From: Sedimenticola sp.
GTDB taxonomy: Bacteria; Pseudomonadota; Gammaproteobacteria; Chromatiales; Chromatiaceae
Direction of reading: 5' to 3'
Assembly (NCBI GenBank): GCA_026989135.1
Contig: JALSJZ010000138.1
Location: forward strand, 1 to 47,396
Length of the DNA stretch: 47,396 nt
The number at the start of each line of letters is the position of its first letter. Positions within the stretch are counted from its first letter, which is position 1. The notes under the pieces were generated by a model. It did no database searches. It was not told the origin of the DNA and was given only the letters and a program-made list of their open reading frames with translations. Shown here piece by piece: positions 10,388 through 19,287 of the stretch. Both the position numbers and the translations under genes were made by a program.

Positions 10388-12219
10388 AACAGCTACAGGC
10401 ACTAAAAAAACAGGGGCAACTGACCCAGTTGGATGTGAGTTTTGCACAGCTGATCTGTCGCCTGGCTGCCAATGAATCAGACGAGCTGGCATGGGCCGCT
10501 GCATTGGCAAGCCACGCCACGGCCAATGGCCATGCCTGCCTTGATCTGACCCGCGAGGCAGGCAGAAAGGTCTACCTTGGAGATGCTGGCGGATCGGTTG
10601 CATTACCCGATTTTAAAAGCTGGACAGCGGCATTACAGGGGTTCTCCGTCGTGGGTCTTCCTGGAGACTACCGCCCGTTGATTCTGGATCAGGTCGGCAG
10701 GCTCTATCTCTATCGGTACTGGAAATATGAACAGGATATTGCACAGGCGCTGAACAGACGTGCAGGTGCCGCTGCCCCAGCGGTTGATGAGGTTCGACTG
10801 CAAAAAGATCTGCATAAACTCTTCCCGGCTTCATCTGCAAAACCAGATTGGCAAAAGGTGGCGGCGGCAGCGGCGGTACTGAATCAATTCAGTGTCATAT
10901 CCGGTGGCCCGGGAACCGGCAAAACCAGCACGGTGATTCGTATTCTTGCACTGCTGCGTCAGCAACCCAAAGGACTGGATCTAAAGATAGCACTGGCTGC
11001 ACCAACAGGTAAGGCGGCGGCACGCATGCAGGAGGCGATTCATCAGGCAAAACAGGGGCTGCCTGTGGATGATGCTATCCGCGACGCCATACCGGAAGAG
11101 GCCACAACCCTGCATCGTCTGCTGGGTGCGCGTATGGATTCTGTCTACTTTCGGCATAATCAACAGCATCCACTGCCCATTGATGTGCTGATACTGGATG
11201 AGGCCTCAATGGTGGATATCGCCCTGATGGCCAAGCTGATCTGGGCATTGCCTGAGAAGGCGCGTCTTATCATGCTGGGGGACAAGGATCAGCTCTCATC
11301 GGTTGAGGCGGGCGCTGTTCTGGCGGACATCTGTGGAGAACAGCCGCTCTTTTCAGCTGCTTTTCGTGACAAGCTAGCAGGGTTGCTGGGGGAGAATCTG
11401 CCATCCCGGAATGGTTCGTCCCCAGCCATTGCGGACTCTATTCTACTGCTGCACCAGAGCTATCGTTTTTCAGATGAGAGTGGCATCGGTCGGCTGGCGA
11501 AAGCGGTCAATCAGGGCGATGGCAATGTGGCGCTTGCCCTGTTAAATGATAAGAGCGTGCCTGAAATCCATCGGCATGCATCCCGTGACACCATTGCAGA
11601 AGAGGCCGCTGAGAGCTACAAAAGCTATCTCAAGTGTGTAAAAGCAGGGGCGGAGATGGATAGTATCTTTGCCGCATTCAACCGCTTTCGAGTGCTCTGT
11701 GCCATTCGCGGCGGGCCAAATGGTGTCACCCTGCTGAATCAAAAGATTGAACAGACACTTGGGGGATGCAATTTGATAGATACTGGCAGTGATTACTATG
11801 CCGGACGCCCTATCATGGTAACCTGCAATGATCATGGCCTGCATCTCTACAATGGTGATGTGGGTCTGCTGCTGTTCGATCCGGAGTGCGAAGGGCGCCT
11901 GCGTGCCTGTTTTCAAGGCAGCGATGGTGTTGTCCGCAGACTGCTGCCCGCCTCGCTGCCGCAGCATGAGACGGTGTATGCTATGACTGTGCATAAAAGC
12001 CAAGGCTCTGAATTTGAGCGGGTACTGTTGGTGCTGCCGGAAAAGGAGAGCCGACTGCTCAGCCGTGAGCTGCTCTATACCGGGATTACACGAGCTAAAA
12101 GCCGGTTTGAGATTTATGCAGAGGATGACATATTATTGGCTGCAGTGCAGCGAAGACTATCCAGAACGACAGGCCTGCAGGATCTGCTGTGGGGCGGTCA
12201 CTCATTGAGGAGCGCATAA
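10384..12219 (+). CDS. recD: exodeoxyribonuclease V subunit alpha (RecD helicase)
   Basis: Fast 5'-3' helicase subunit of RecBCD. Walker A is SGGPGTGKT with Lys180, followed by APTGKAAARMQEAI (motif Ia). Walker B is VLILDEASMVD and motif III LIMLGDKDQLSSVEAG. The C-terminal UvrD-like block has AMTVHKSQGSEF and ELLYTGITRAK (motifs V-VI). Length 611 equals the short proteobacterial RecD rather than the longer RecD2. The start overlaps the recB stop (ATGA), implying translational coupling, and its stop overlaps the elbB start (TAATG). The N-terminal domain that contacts RecB/RecC is present. Confidence 0.96.
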   Translation: MKQLQALKKQGQLTQLDVSFAQLICRLAANESDELAWAAALASHATANGHACLDLTREAGRKVYLGDAGGSVALPDFKSWTAALQGFSVVGLPGDYRPLILDQVGRLYLYRYWKYEQDIAQALNRRAGAAAPAVDEVRLQKDLHKLFPASSAKPDWQKVAAAAAVLNQFSVISGGPGTGKTSTVIRILALLRQQPKGLDLKIALAAPTGKAAARMQEAIHQAKQGLPVDDAIRDAIPEEATTLHRLLGARMDSVYFRHNQQHPLPIDVLILDEASMVDIALMAKLIWALPEKARLIMLGDKDQLSSVEAGAVLADICGEQPLFSAAFRDKLAGLLGENLPSRNGSSPAIADSILLLHQSYRFSDESGIGRLAKAVNQGDGNVALALLNDKSVPEIHRHASRDTIAEEAAESYKSYLKCVKAGAEMDSIFAAFNRFRVLCAIRGGPNGVTLLNQKIEQTLGGCNLIDTGSDYYAGRPIMVTCNDHGLHLYNGDVGLLLFDPECEGRLRACFQGSDGVVRRLLPASLPQHETVYAMTVHKSQGSEFERVLLVLPEKESRLLSRELLYTGITRAKSRFEIYAEDDILLAAVQRRLSRTTGLQDLLWGGHSLRSA

Positions 12220-12872
12220 TGGCAAATAAAAATGTAGCAGTTATCTTATCAGGTTGTGGCGTCTACGACGGTGCTGAAATCCATGAGTCCGTCCTGGCAC
12301 TGCTGGCCTTGGATCGCCAGGGTGCAGAGTATCAATGCTTTGCGCCGGATATAGCGCAGCACCATGTTATCAATCACATTACCGGCGATGAGATGCCTGA
12401 ATCAAGGAATGTGTTGATAGAGGCGGCGCGCATAGCACGGGGGAATATCAAGCCACTGAGTGAATTTGATGCGGCTGCATTTGATGCACTGCTTCTCCCA
12501 GGTGGTTTTGGTGCGGCCAAAAACCTCTCGACCCTTGCCTTTGATGGTGCGGAATGCACGGTCAATCCAGAGCTTTCCAGCGCCGTCACCGCAATGGTGG
12601 AGGCGAATAAGCCCATCGGTGCGCTCTGTATCTCCCCGGCAGTGCTGGCAAAGATTCTGAAGGGTGCCAGGGTGACGATTGGCAGTGATGCCGACACCAT
12701 CGGTGCCATCGAAGCAATGGGCAGTATTCATCAGCAGACCACGCATGCCGAGGTGGTTGTTGATGAGCAGAGGAAGCTGGTTACCTCACCCTGCTACATG
12801 CTGGATGCTTCGATCAGCCAGATTGCAGAGGGTGCAGATAATGCGGTTCGGGAGTTATTGAAACTAACGTAG
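12219..12872 (+). CDS. elbB: ElbB-like DJ-1/PfpI-family protein (glyoxalase-like)
   Basis: 217-residue DJ-1/PfpI superfamily protein of the ElbB (YhbL) branch. The nucleophile-elbow Cys137 is in IGALCISPA, and the partner Glu20 is in YDGAE. LLLPGGFGAAKNL (about 101-113) and the N-terminal strand VAVILSGCGVYDG are typical. Family members have weak glyoxalase activity and were once linked to isoprenoid synthesis; the true substrate is unsure. The ATG at 12219 overlaps the recD TAA by one base and is preceded by GAGGAG, which decides the start over an in-frame site 30 nt upstream. Co-transcription with recBD is likely but a functional link is not evident. Confidence 0.9.
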   Translation: MANKNVAVILSGCGVYDGAEIHESVLALLALDRQGAEYQCFAPDIAQHHVINHITGDEMPESRNVLIEAARIARGNIKPLSEFDAAAFDALLLPGGFGAAKNLSTLAFDGAECTVNPELSSAVTAMVEANKPIGALCISPAVLAKILKGARVTIGSDADTIGAIEAMGSIHQQTTHAEVVVDEQRKLVTSPCYMLDASISQIAEGADNAVRELLKLT

Positions 12873-12890
12873 ACTGAAAGTGGGCTGAGT

Positions 12891-13265
12891 ATGTCAAAGG
12901 AGAGATCAAAACTGGATCAGGTTGTCATCGATGCCCGGCGTGCAGCGGAGGAGCGCTCCCAGAGCTACCGGGAGCAGTCCCTGCGTCTCCATCCCTGGAT
13001 ATGCGGTCGTTGCGGGCGAGAGTTTACCCGGGCAAACCTTCATGAACTGACGGTGCATCATAAAGATCACAATCACGACAACAACCCGCCTGACGGCAGC
13101 AATTGGGAGAACCTGTGCCTCTATTGCCATGATAACGAGCATCAGCGCTATGTGGAGCAGCTGCGGGGTTATGGTGGCGCGGTAAAAACCGAGCAGAAGG
13201 TCACTACATCCAACCCCTTTGCCAGCCTGGCAGATATGCTCAAACAGGGTAAAAGTGACGAGTAA
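12891..13265 (+). CDS. yajD: YajD-like HNH nuclease family protein
   Basis: 124-residue HNH-fold protein. A CxxC pair (Cys38, Cys41 in CGRCGREF), the HNH core LTVHHKDHNHDNNPPDG, then NLCLYCHDNEH form a zinc-stabilised beta-beta-alpha-metal site. The motif order and the Arg/Glu-rich N-terminus match the YajD family of gammaproteobacteria, whose target is unknown. The C-terminal tail (SNPFASLADMLKQGK) is a conserved family feature. It lies 18 nt after elbB and ends before a strong terminator, so it is the last gene of recB-recD-elbB-yajD. Nuclease activity is inferred from the fold only. Confidence 0.88.
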   Translation: MSKERSKLDQVVIDARRAAEERSQSYREQSLRLHPWICGRCGREFTRANLHELTVHHKDHNHDNNPPDGSNWENLCLYCHDNEHQRYVEQLRGYGGAVKTEQKVTTSNPFASLADMLKQGKSDE

Positions 13266-13287
13266 CGTCGGCGAATTAAAGAGCCAT

Positions 13288-13323
13288 AAAAAAGCCCTCC
13301 CCAGCAATGGGGAGGGCTTTTTA
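13288..13323. terminator. bidirectional intrinsic terminator between yajD and pntB
   Basis: Stem AAAGCCCTCCCC (13291-13302), loop AGCAAT, GGGGAGGGCTTT (13309-13320), flanked by A-rich sequence on the left and T-rich on the right. It therefore works for both the plus-strand yajD operon and the minus-strand acn-pntAB operon, which converge here. Confidence 0.93.
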
Positions 13324-13345
13324 TTTGCAGCTAAAGACGAGTGAC

Positions 13346-14764
13346 TTAGCTGATGTCGGCCAGAATGGCGTCCACACTGGCCTTTGCATCACCGTATAGC
13401 ATACGGGTGTTGTCTCTGAAGAAGAGCGGGTTATCCACACCGGCATAGCCCACACCGCGGCCACGTTTCATTACAACCACAGTGCCTGAGTTCCAGACCT
13501 CCAGCACAGGCATGCCTGCGATGGGGCTGTTTGGATCATCCAGCGCACTTGGGTTGACGATATCATTGGCGCCAATGACCAGCACTACATCGACTTGCGG
13601 CAGATCATCATTGATCTCATCCATCTCCAGTACGACGTCGTAAGGCACCTTGGCCTCTGCCAGCAGTACATTCATGTGGCCTGGCATACGGCCAGCCACC
13701 GGGTGGATGGCAAAACGGACATTGATATCCTTGGCGCGCAGCTTGCGGGTAATGTCGTTGATGGTGTGCTGTGCTTGCGCTACGGCCATGCCATAACCGG
13801 GTACGATCACCACCTCTTTGGCGTTGAGCAGCATCTCTGCGGTCTCATCTGCTGAGGTCTCCGGGGCATACTCCTGTTGTTCCCCATCAGCTGCTGGCGC
13901 TGCTACGCCACCTTCTGAACCAAATCCACCTGCGATAACAGAGATGAACTTACGATTCATGGCGCGGCACATGATATAGGAGAGGATGGCTCCGCTTGAG
14001 CCTACCAGTGCGCCGGTAACGATCAGCAGATCATTGTTGAGCATGAAGCCGGTAGCCGCTGCTGCCCAACCGGAATAGCTGTTGAGCATAGAGACCACAA
14101 CGGGCATGTCCGCACCACCGATGGCCATCACCATATGTACGCCAAAGATAAAGGCGATAAGGGTCATGACGATCAGTGCTGTAACCGCTCCACTGCTATG
14201 CTCGCCACCGACAAAGACGCCACCGAGGATGATGCAAGCCACACCCAGGCCAAGATTCATCCAGTGCCGTCCAGTCAGGGTGAGTGGCTTGCTGGTGATG
14301 ATCCCTTTGAGCTTGCCAAATGCAACCACAGAGCCGGTAAAGGTGACCGCACCGATCAGCACGCCAATGTAGATCTCAATCTCATAGATGGTTTTGGCTG
14401 CGCCCTCCATGGTATGCCCGCTATCACCGGCAATGCCGAAGTAACCGGCATAGCCAACCAGTACTGCAGCCATGCCGACAAAGCTGTGGAGTATGGCAAC
14501 CAGCTCTGGCATCTCGGTCATCTGCACCCTTTTTGCCAGAAACAGCCCGATAGCACTACCAATAACCATGGCGATAATCAGCCAAGCGTAGCCGGCACCA
14601 TGAACCTCCGGGCCAAGGATGGTGGCGGCCAGCGCCAACCCCATACCGATCATGCCGTAGAGATTGCCGCGACGAGCCGTCTCCTGATTGCTCAGACCGC
14701 CAAGCGCGAGAATAAACAGTACCGAAGCGACAATGTAACAAATTGTCTGTAAACCTTCATTCAT
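13346..14764 (-). CDS. pntB: NAD(P) transhydrogenase subunit beta
   Basis: Membrane subunit with the NADP(H)-binding domain III of the proton-translocating transhydrogenase, which uses the proton gradient to make NADPH from NADH. About two thirds are hydrophobic helices beginning at the N-terminus ([17 protein letters not shown]). The remainder is the soluble domain III with the NADP site [13 protein letters not shown] and the late [11 protein letters not shown] segment. Length 472 is close to the usual 462. It starts 12 nt after pntA. The divergent plus strand contains only shadow frames. The gene is the last of the acn-pntA-pntB set and ends at a shared terminator. Confidence 0.96.
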   Translation of the reverse strand: MNEGLQTICYIVASVLFILALGGLSNQETARRGNLYGMIGMGLALAATILGPEVHGAGYAWLIIAMVIGSAIGLFLAKRVQMTEMPELVAILHSFVGMAAVLVGYAGYFGIAGDSGHTMEGAAKTIYEIEIYIGVLIGAVTFTGSVVAFGKLKGIITSKPLTLTGRHWMNLGLGVACIILGGVFVGGEHSSGAVTALIVMTLIAFIFGVHMVMAIGGADMPVVVSMLNSYSGWAAAATGFMLNNDLLIVTGALVGSSGAILSYIMCRAMNRKFISVIAGGFGSEGGVAAPAADGEQQEYAPETSADETAEMLLNAKEVVIVPGYGMAVAQAQHTINDITRKLRAKDINVRFAIHPVAGRMPGHMNVLLAEAKVPYDVVLEMDEINDDLPQVDVVLVIGANDIVNPSALDDPNSPIAGMPVLEVWNSGTVVVMKRGRGVGYAGVDNPLFFRDNTRMLYGDAKASVDAILADIS

Positions 14765-14776
14765 CTCTATATCCTC

Positions 14777-16345
14777 TTAGCGCTGAAACATCTTCAGCAT
14801 ACGCTGAGTGACGGCGAAACCGCCTGCAATATTAATGGTGGCGATCAGAACGGCGATAAATGCCAGAAAGACCACCAGTCCGCTTGAGCTTGAGACCTGC
14901 AACAGAGCTCCCACCACGATGATGCCGCTGATGGCGTTGGTAACACTCATCAGTGGGGTGTGCAGTGCTGGTGTCACATTCCAGATCACCATGTAGCCGA
15001 TGAAGCAGGCGAGCACAAAGACCGTGAAGTGCGCCAGAAAATCGGGCGGTGCAACCTGACCCAGCATGGCCAGCAGGATGCCACCGATGCCGAGGCCGAT
15101 GAAGCCGCCTACGGGACTCTTCTTTTCCTCTTTGACCTCAACCGGCGGTGAGGCAGTCGCGAGTGCCGGTTTCGCAGGGGCGGCTGAGACCTCGATGGGA
15201 GGCGCAGGCCAGGTGATCTCACCCTCTTTGATTACGGTAGCGCCACGGACAACCACATCTTCAAAGTCGACAACAATATTGCCGTCCTTTTCAGGGGTCA
15301 TGTCGGTCAGCAGGTGACGCAGGTTGGTGCCATAGAGCTGGCTGGACTGTGCCGCCAGGCGGCTGGGCAGATCGGTGTAACCAATGATGGTAACGCCATG
15401 TTTCACAACCGCCTTGCCCGGCTCGGTGAGGGCACAGTTGCCACCCTGTTCAGCAGCCAGATCAACGATCACGCTGCCATCTTTCATGGATTCAACCATG
15501 CCGGAGGTGATCAGCTCAGGAGCCGGTTTGCCGGGGATCAGAGCGGTGGTGATGATGATGTCGACCTCCATCGCCTGCTCGGCGAAGAGCTTCATCTCGG
15601 CTTCGATGAACTCCTTGCTCATGGTCTTGGCGTAGCCGGTGTTCGGGGAGCCGTCGTCTGCCTCTTCGAACTCAAGCATCAGGAACTCAGCGCCCATGCT
15701 CTCGACCTGCTCTTTAACCTCAGGGCGGGTATCGAAGGCACGCACGATCGCGCCCAGGCTGTTGGCGGCACCAATGGCGGCAAGACCCGCAACACCGGCA
15801 CCGATCACCATCACCTTGGCTGGCGGTACTTTACCCGCAGCAGTGATCTGACCCGTGAAGAAGCGACCAAAGGCATTGGAGGCTTCAATGATGGCGCGGT
15901 AACCCGCGATATTGGCCATGGAGCTGAGGGCATCCAGCTTCTGTGCGCGTGAGATACGCGGTACGCTGTCCATTGCGATGACGGTGGCTTTACGCGCCTT
16001 CAGGCTCTCCAGCAGCTCTTCATTCTGGGCGGGCCAGATAAAGCTGATGAGATGGCCGCCTTCGCGCAGCAGCTCGGTCTCGTGCGCACCGAGTGCAGGG
16101 TGAGGCTCTGGTGCGCGCACCTTCATAATGATGTCGGATTCAGCCCAGAGGGTTCTGGCATCTTCAATAATCTCAGCGCCAGCCTCTTTATAGGCTTCAT
16201 CAGAGAAGTTGGCGGCAGCACCTGCCCCGGTCTCGATAGCCATCGCAAAACCCAGTTTGCGGATTCGTTCGACGGTTTCAGGGGTTGCAGCGACACGTTT
16301 TTCGTTGTCGTGAACCTCTTTTGGGATACCAATTTTCATGGACAT
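14777..16345 (-). CDS. pntA: NAD(P) transhydrogenase subunit alpha
   Basis: NAD(H)-binding subunit of the same inner-membrane proton pump. Residues 1-380 form the two Ald/PntA-type domains. The NAD motif is [18 protein letters not shown], and the conserved [15 protein letters not shown] follows. The C-terminal 110 residues carry four membrane helices ([16 protein letters not shown] ... [14 protein letters not shown] ... [13 protein letters not shown] ... [14 protein letters not shown]). Length 522 is that of the fused alpha subunit. The ATG at 16345 has AAAGGA upstream, inside the end of acn; a second ATG lies two codons later. It is 6 nt downstream of acn, so it is co-transcribed with aconitase. 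Confidence 0.96.
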   Translation of the reverse strand: MSMKIGIPKEVHDNEKRVAATPETVERIRKLGFAMAIETGAGAAANFSDEAYKEAGAEIIEDARTLWAESDIIMKVRAPEPHPALGAHETELLREGGHLISFIWPAQNEELLESLKARKATVIAMDSVPRISRAQKLDALSSMANIAGYRAIIEASNAFGRFFTGQITAAGKVPPAKVMVIGAGVAGLAAIGAANSLGAIVRAFDTRPEVKEQVESMGAEFLMLEFEEADDGSPNTGYAKTMSKEFIEAEMKLFAEQAMEVDIIITTALIPGKPAPELITSGMVESMKDGSVIVDLAAEQGGNCALTEPGKAVVKHGVTIIGYTDLPSRLAAQSSQLYGTNLRHLLTDMTPEKDGNIVVDFEDVVVRGATVIKEGEITWPAPPIEVSAAPAKPALATASPPVEVKEEKKSPVGGFIGLGIGGILLAMLGQVAPPDFLAHFTVFVLACFIGYMVIWNVTPALHTPLMSVTNAISGIIVVGALLQVSSSSGLVVFLAFIAVLIATINIAGGFAVTQRMLKMFQR

Positions 16346-16351
16346 GCCTGT

Positions 16352-18274
16352 TTATCCTTTGCGGGTTGCTTTGAACATAGGTAGTGCGCCACCGGCTTTC
16401 AGTGTCTCCACATCACCTGGCTCGAAAGCCGGGTTCAGGGCGATCTTTTCGCCGTTGACTTCAAGGAACAGATCGCCTTCCAGGTTGGATACGTCGATAG
16501 AGACGGTGTCGCCCTGAGAGATCTTGTCGTAGTCAGCCTCGTTGGCAAAGGTCAGCGGTACGATGCCGAAGTTCACCAGGTTGGCAACGTGGATGCGCGC
16601 AAACTGGGCAACCACAACGGCACGGATACCGAGCCAGCGTGGGCAGAGTGCTGCGTGCTCGCGGGAGCTGCCCTGGCCATAGTTTTCACGACCCACGATG
16701 ATGCCGTGACCGCCTGCATCGCGATGTTCGCAGGCGCGGCGGGAGAAGCTGGGATCTACCTGGTTGAAGGTGGCCTGCATGGCGTACTCTTTGACGTTGG
16801 AGCGCAGTGGCAGGAAGATGCCAGCAGGCTGGATGTCGTCTGTGCTGATATTGTCGCCCAGTTTCAGCAGCACTTCACCGGTCAGTTTTGCAGGCAGTGG
16901 CTCAAAATCTGGCAGCGCCATGATGTTGGGGCCGCGGATCACCTCAACCTTGGCGGCCTCCTCGGGAGGCGGAGGCATGATGAAGGAGTCGGTGTCAATC
17001 ATCTGAGGCACATCCTTGAACTTGACGGGTTCGCTGCCCGGCAGGGTGATCTCGCCGGTCAGTGCGCTGACAGCAGCTACGATCGGGCTGACCAGGTGAA
17101 CCTGGGCGCTCTCGGTGCCGGAGCGTTTGGGGAAGTTGCGGTTGAAGGTACGCAGGGAGATGCCGTTGCTTACCGGAGAGCCGCCCTGGCCGATACAGGC
17201 ACCGCAGCCGTTCTCTTGAACACGCACGCCAGAGGCAAGCAGGGTGGTCATGTAACCGGCTTCAGCCAGCTGCATGGCCACTGCGCGTGAGCCCGGATAG
17301 AGCAGGGTATCGACCTTGACACGCTTGCCTTTCAGGATCTCGGCGAAAGAGGCGATGTTCTCGTAGGAGCTGTTGGTGCAGCTGCCGACAGAGACCTGAT
17401 GGATCTTGGTGCCCGCGTGATCGGCAACCTTCTCCACATTGCCTGGAGAGGGGTAGATGGCGATCAGTGGCTCCAGCGCGGAAAGATCGATATCGATGGT
17501 TTTGTCATACTCAGCACCGTCATCAGCAGCCAGTGGTTGATAATCGCCACCGCGCTGACGGCTCTCCAGAAATTCTTGAGTCCGCTCGTCACTGGGGAAG
17601 ATGGAGGTGGTCGCACCCATCTCAGCGCCCATGTTGGTGATGGTGGCACGTTCGGTCAGTGAGAGGCTGGCAACACCAGGGCCTGCATATTCAAAGATGA
17701 TACCTTTGCCGCCTTTGACGCCGTTGATCTCCAGCATCTTCAGGATGACCTCCATCGCCATGGCGCCATGGCTCAGTGCGCCAGTCAGATTGACCTTGAC
17801 CACCTTGGGCATGGGCATGCTGTAGTGGCCAGTGGCCATCGCCAGAGCGATATCGTAACCGCCTGCGCCCATAAAGATGGCACCACAACCGCCGGCGTTG
17901 ACGGTGTGGCTGTCAGCGCCCAGGCCAGTCATGCCCGGCTTGACAAAGTTTTCCATGTTCAGGAAGTGGCAGATGCCGGTGCCGGGTGGTGAGTAGATGA
18001 TGCCCAGCTTCTCGGCCACAGTTCTCAGGTATTCGTGGTCGTCCGGGTTGCGAAAACCGACCTGCAGCATGCTGTGGTCAACAAAGTTTACAGAGAGTGG
18101 TTTGACACGGTCTACACCCATCGCCTCCAGTTGCAGCATACACATGGTGCCGGTGGCGTCCTGTGTAAAGGCTTCGTCGATCTTGATCTTGATCACTTCT
18201 CCTGCGGCTGGCAGGGTGCCACCATCAACGAGATGCTCTTGCAGGATTTTTTCGGTCAAGGATAACGGCTTCAT
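16352..18274 (-). CDS. aconitate hydratase (compact, Aquifex-type length)
   Basis: [4Fe-4S] enzyme interconverting citrate and isocitrate. The cluster Cys residues are in SVGSCTNSSYEN and ENGCGACIGQGG. Substrate-loop motifs are GLGADSHTVNAGGCGAI and the swivel-domain GRENYGQGSSREHAAL. At about 640 residues it is shorter than AcnA (about 890) or AcnB (about 865) and matches the mitochondrial/Aquifex-like type. The start is placed at 18274 because GGGGA lies 8 nt upstream; the ATG at 18289 would add five residues and has no ribosome binding site. It heads acn-pntA-pntB and is divergent from the fumarate reductase-like genes. No IRE-like or riboswitch structure was seen in the leader. Confidence 0.93.
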   Translation of the reverse strand: MKPLSLTEKILQEHLVDGGTLPAAGEVIKIKIDEAFTQDATGTMCMLQLEAMGVDRVKPLSVNFVDHSMLQVGFRNPDDHEYLRTVAEKLGIIYSPPGTGICHFLNMENFVKPGMTGLGADSHTVNAGGCGAIFMGAGGYDIALAMATGHYSMPMPKVVKVNLTGALSHGAMAMEVILKMLEINGVKGGKGIIFEYAGPGVASLSLTERATITNMGAEMGATTSIFPSDERTQEFLESRQRGGDYQPLAADDGAEYDKTIDIDLSALEPLIAIYPSPGNVEKVADHAGTKIHQVSVGSCTNSSYENIASFAEILKGKRVKVDTLLYPGSRAVAMQLAEAGYMTTLLASGVRVQENGCGACIGQGGSPVSNGISLRTFNRNFPKRSGTESAQVHLVSPIVAAVSALTGEITLPGSEPVKFKDVPQMIDTDSFIMPPPPEEAAKVEVIRGPNIMALPDFEPLPAKLTGEVLLKLGDNISTDDIQPAGIFLPLRSNVKEYAMQATFNQVDPSFSRRACEHRDAGGHGIIVGRENYGQGSSREHAALCPRWLGIRAVVVAQFARIHVANLVNFGIVPLTFANEADYDKISQGDTVSIDVSNLEGDLFLEVNGEKIALNPAFEPGDVETLKAGGALPMFKATRKG

Positions 18275-18289
18275 TTGGATAGTCCCCAT

Positions 18290-18627
18290 TTAATGTTAAA
18301 TAAAACTGGTGCTGAGCTTGCCTTAAAAAAACCCGAACCATACGATTCAGGCGTTAGCTGTTGAAATTACTTAATTAATTGGGTGTTTTCGCGTGTGGGT
18401 CATCTCATTTCTGGTTCGCGAACACCAATGTCTTGCAGTTACGCAAGCATTTGGGCGTGTACTTTATCTTTCAAACTTCAGAACGTAAACGGTTTTTTTG
18501 GCTTTTTTGTAAAAAACAGGGCAGGAATTATGGCGGGTTGCATTGAAAGGGGCTGAAACCGCTATAATGCCCCGCTTTACCTGCTTCTTGCCCGCTTTGG
18601 GGAGGCGCTGGAACTGGACGCGAATTG
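18290..18627. other. divergent intergenic region acn / fumarate reductase genes
   Basis: 338 bp of relatively AT-rich sequence with runs of T and A near 18490-18520. It must hold promoters for both divergent transcripts. The plus-strand one is recognisable (18538-18568); no clear minus-strand promoter was resolved. No ORF or RNA gene was seen. Confidence 0.6.
18538..18568 (+). promoter_or_regulatory. candidate sigma70 promoter of the fumarate reductase-like operon
   Basis: A perfect -10 TATAAT at 18563-18568 with a -35 like TTGCAT at 18538-18543 gives a 19-nt spacer, which is long. Transcription would begin near 18575, about 50 nt before the start codon. The -10 is strong; the -35 assignment is less sure. 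Confidence 0.5.
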
Positions 18628-19287
18628 ATGACAGACAAGCATTCTATGAGAGAAATGGGCGAAAAGCTGGTCAATGTAAAGATTGATGGCAAGGCGATTA
18701 CTGCCCCGGCCTCATTGTCGGCTATCCAGGCGCTGTGGTATGCCGGTTATTCACGTATTAAAAGTGTCGGCTGCCTTGAAGGCGTCTGCGGCTCCTGCCG
18801 CGTGCTGGTTCGGCGCGCGGGGAATTCTGAGGTGCGCACCCAGCTGGGGTGCCAGACGCTTATAGAGGAGGGGATGCAGGTGATGTTTCTGGTCTTTCCC
18901 CGCCCCACGCACCACACCTATAAGCTGGAGGAGATCAGCAGTTCGTGGGAGGTGCAGACCAAGTTCCATAAAATTTTCCCTGAGGCAAGCCGTTGCCGGG
19001 AGTGCCGTGGTTGCAATGCCTCTTGTCCTAAAGGAATCGATGTGATGAAGGGGGTGGCGTTGGCAGCCAGAGGCCGCTTTCGTGAGGCGGGTGAGCTGTT
19101 TGTTGAGTGTGTGATGTGTGACCTCTGCCTGACTGCTTGCCCTGAGCTGATTGCGCCCAACCATGTCGGGCTGTTTTCTCGACGGGTGACCGCCTATTTT
19201 CATACGCGTCCATCAAATCTGATTCGACGCCTGGAAGGGCTACAGCGAGGTAAGTTTGAGGTCAATATAGAAGGTGAGAAGCCATGA
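18628..19287 (+). CDS. fumarate reductase/succinate dehydrogenase-like iron-sulfur subunit
   Basis: 219-residue electron-transfer subunit. A plant-type [2Fe-2S] site is Cys49, Cys54, Cys57 (CLEGVCGSC) and Cys75. Two ferredoxin motifs follow: Cys123/126/129/133 (CRECRGCNASCP) and Cys161/164/167/171 (CVMCDLCLTACP). Ordinary SdhB/FrdB proteins have CxxxxxCxxxCP for the last, [3Fe-4S], centre; here the full CxxCxxCxxxCP predicts a second [4Fe-4S] cluster. There is no transmembrane helix and no anchor gene nearby. The start at ATG 18628 follows an in-frame TTG; an ATG at 18646 is also possible. It overlaps the flavoprotein gene by ATGA. It resembles the ferredoxin-like part of thiol:fumarate reductase TfrB but lacks the C-terminal CCG domains. 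Confidence 0.85.
   Translation: MTDKHSMREMGEKLVNVKIDGKAITAPASLSAIQALWYAGYSRIKSVGCLEGVCGSCRVLVRRAGNSEVRTQLGCQTLIEEGMQVMFLVFPRPTHHTYKLEEISSSWEVQTKFHKIFPEASRCRECRGCNASCPKGIDVMKGVALAARGRFREAGELFVECVMCDLCLTACPELIAPNHVGLFSRRVTAYFHTRPSNLIRRLEGLQRGKFEVNIEGEKP

Noticed and set aside
14135-14752. 205-residue plus-strand frame opposite pntB
   Set aside because: Shadow of the pntB gene, low-complexity and polar, no start signal.
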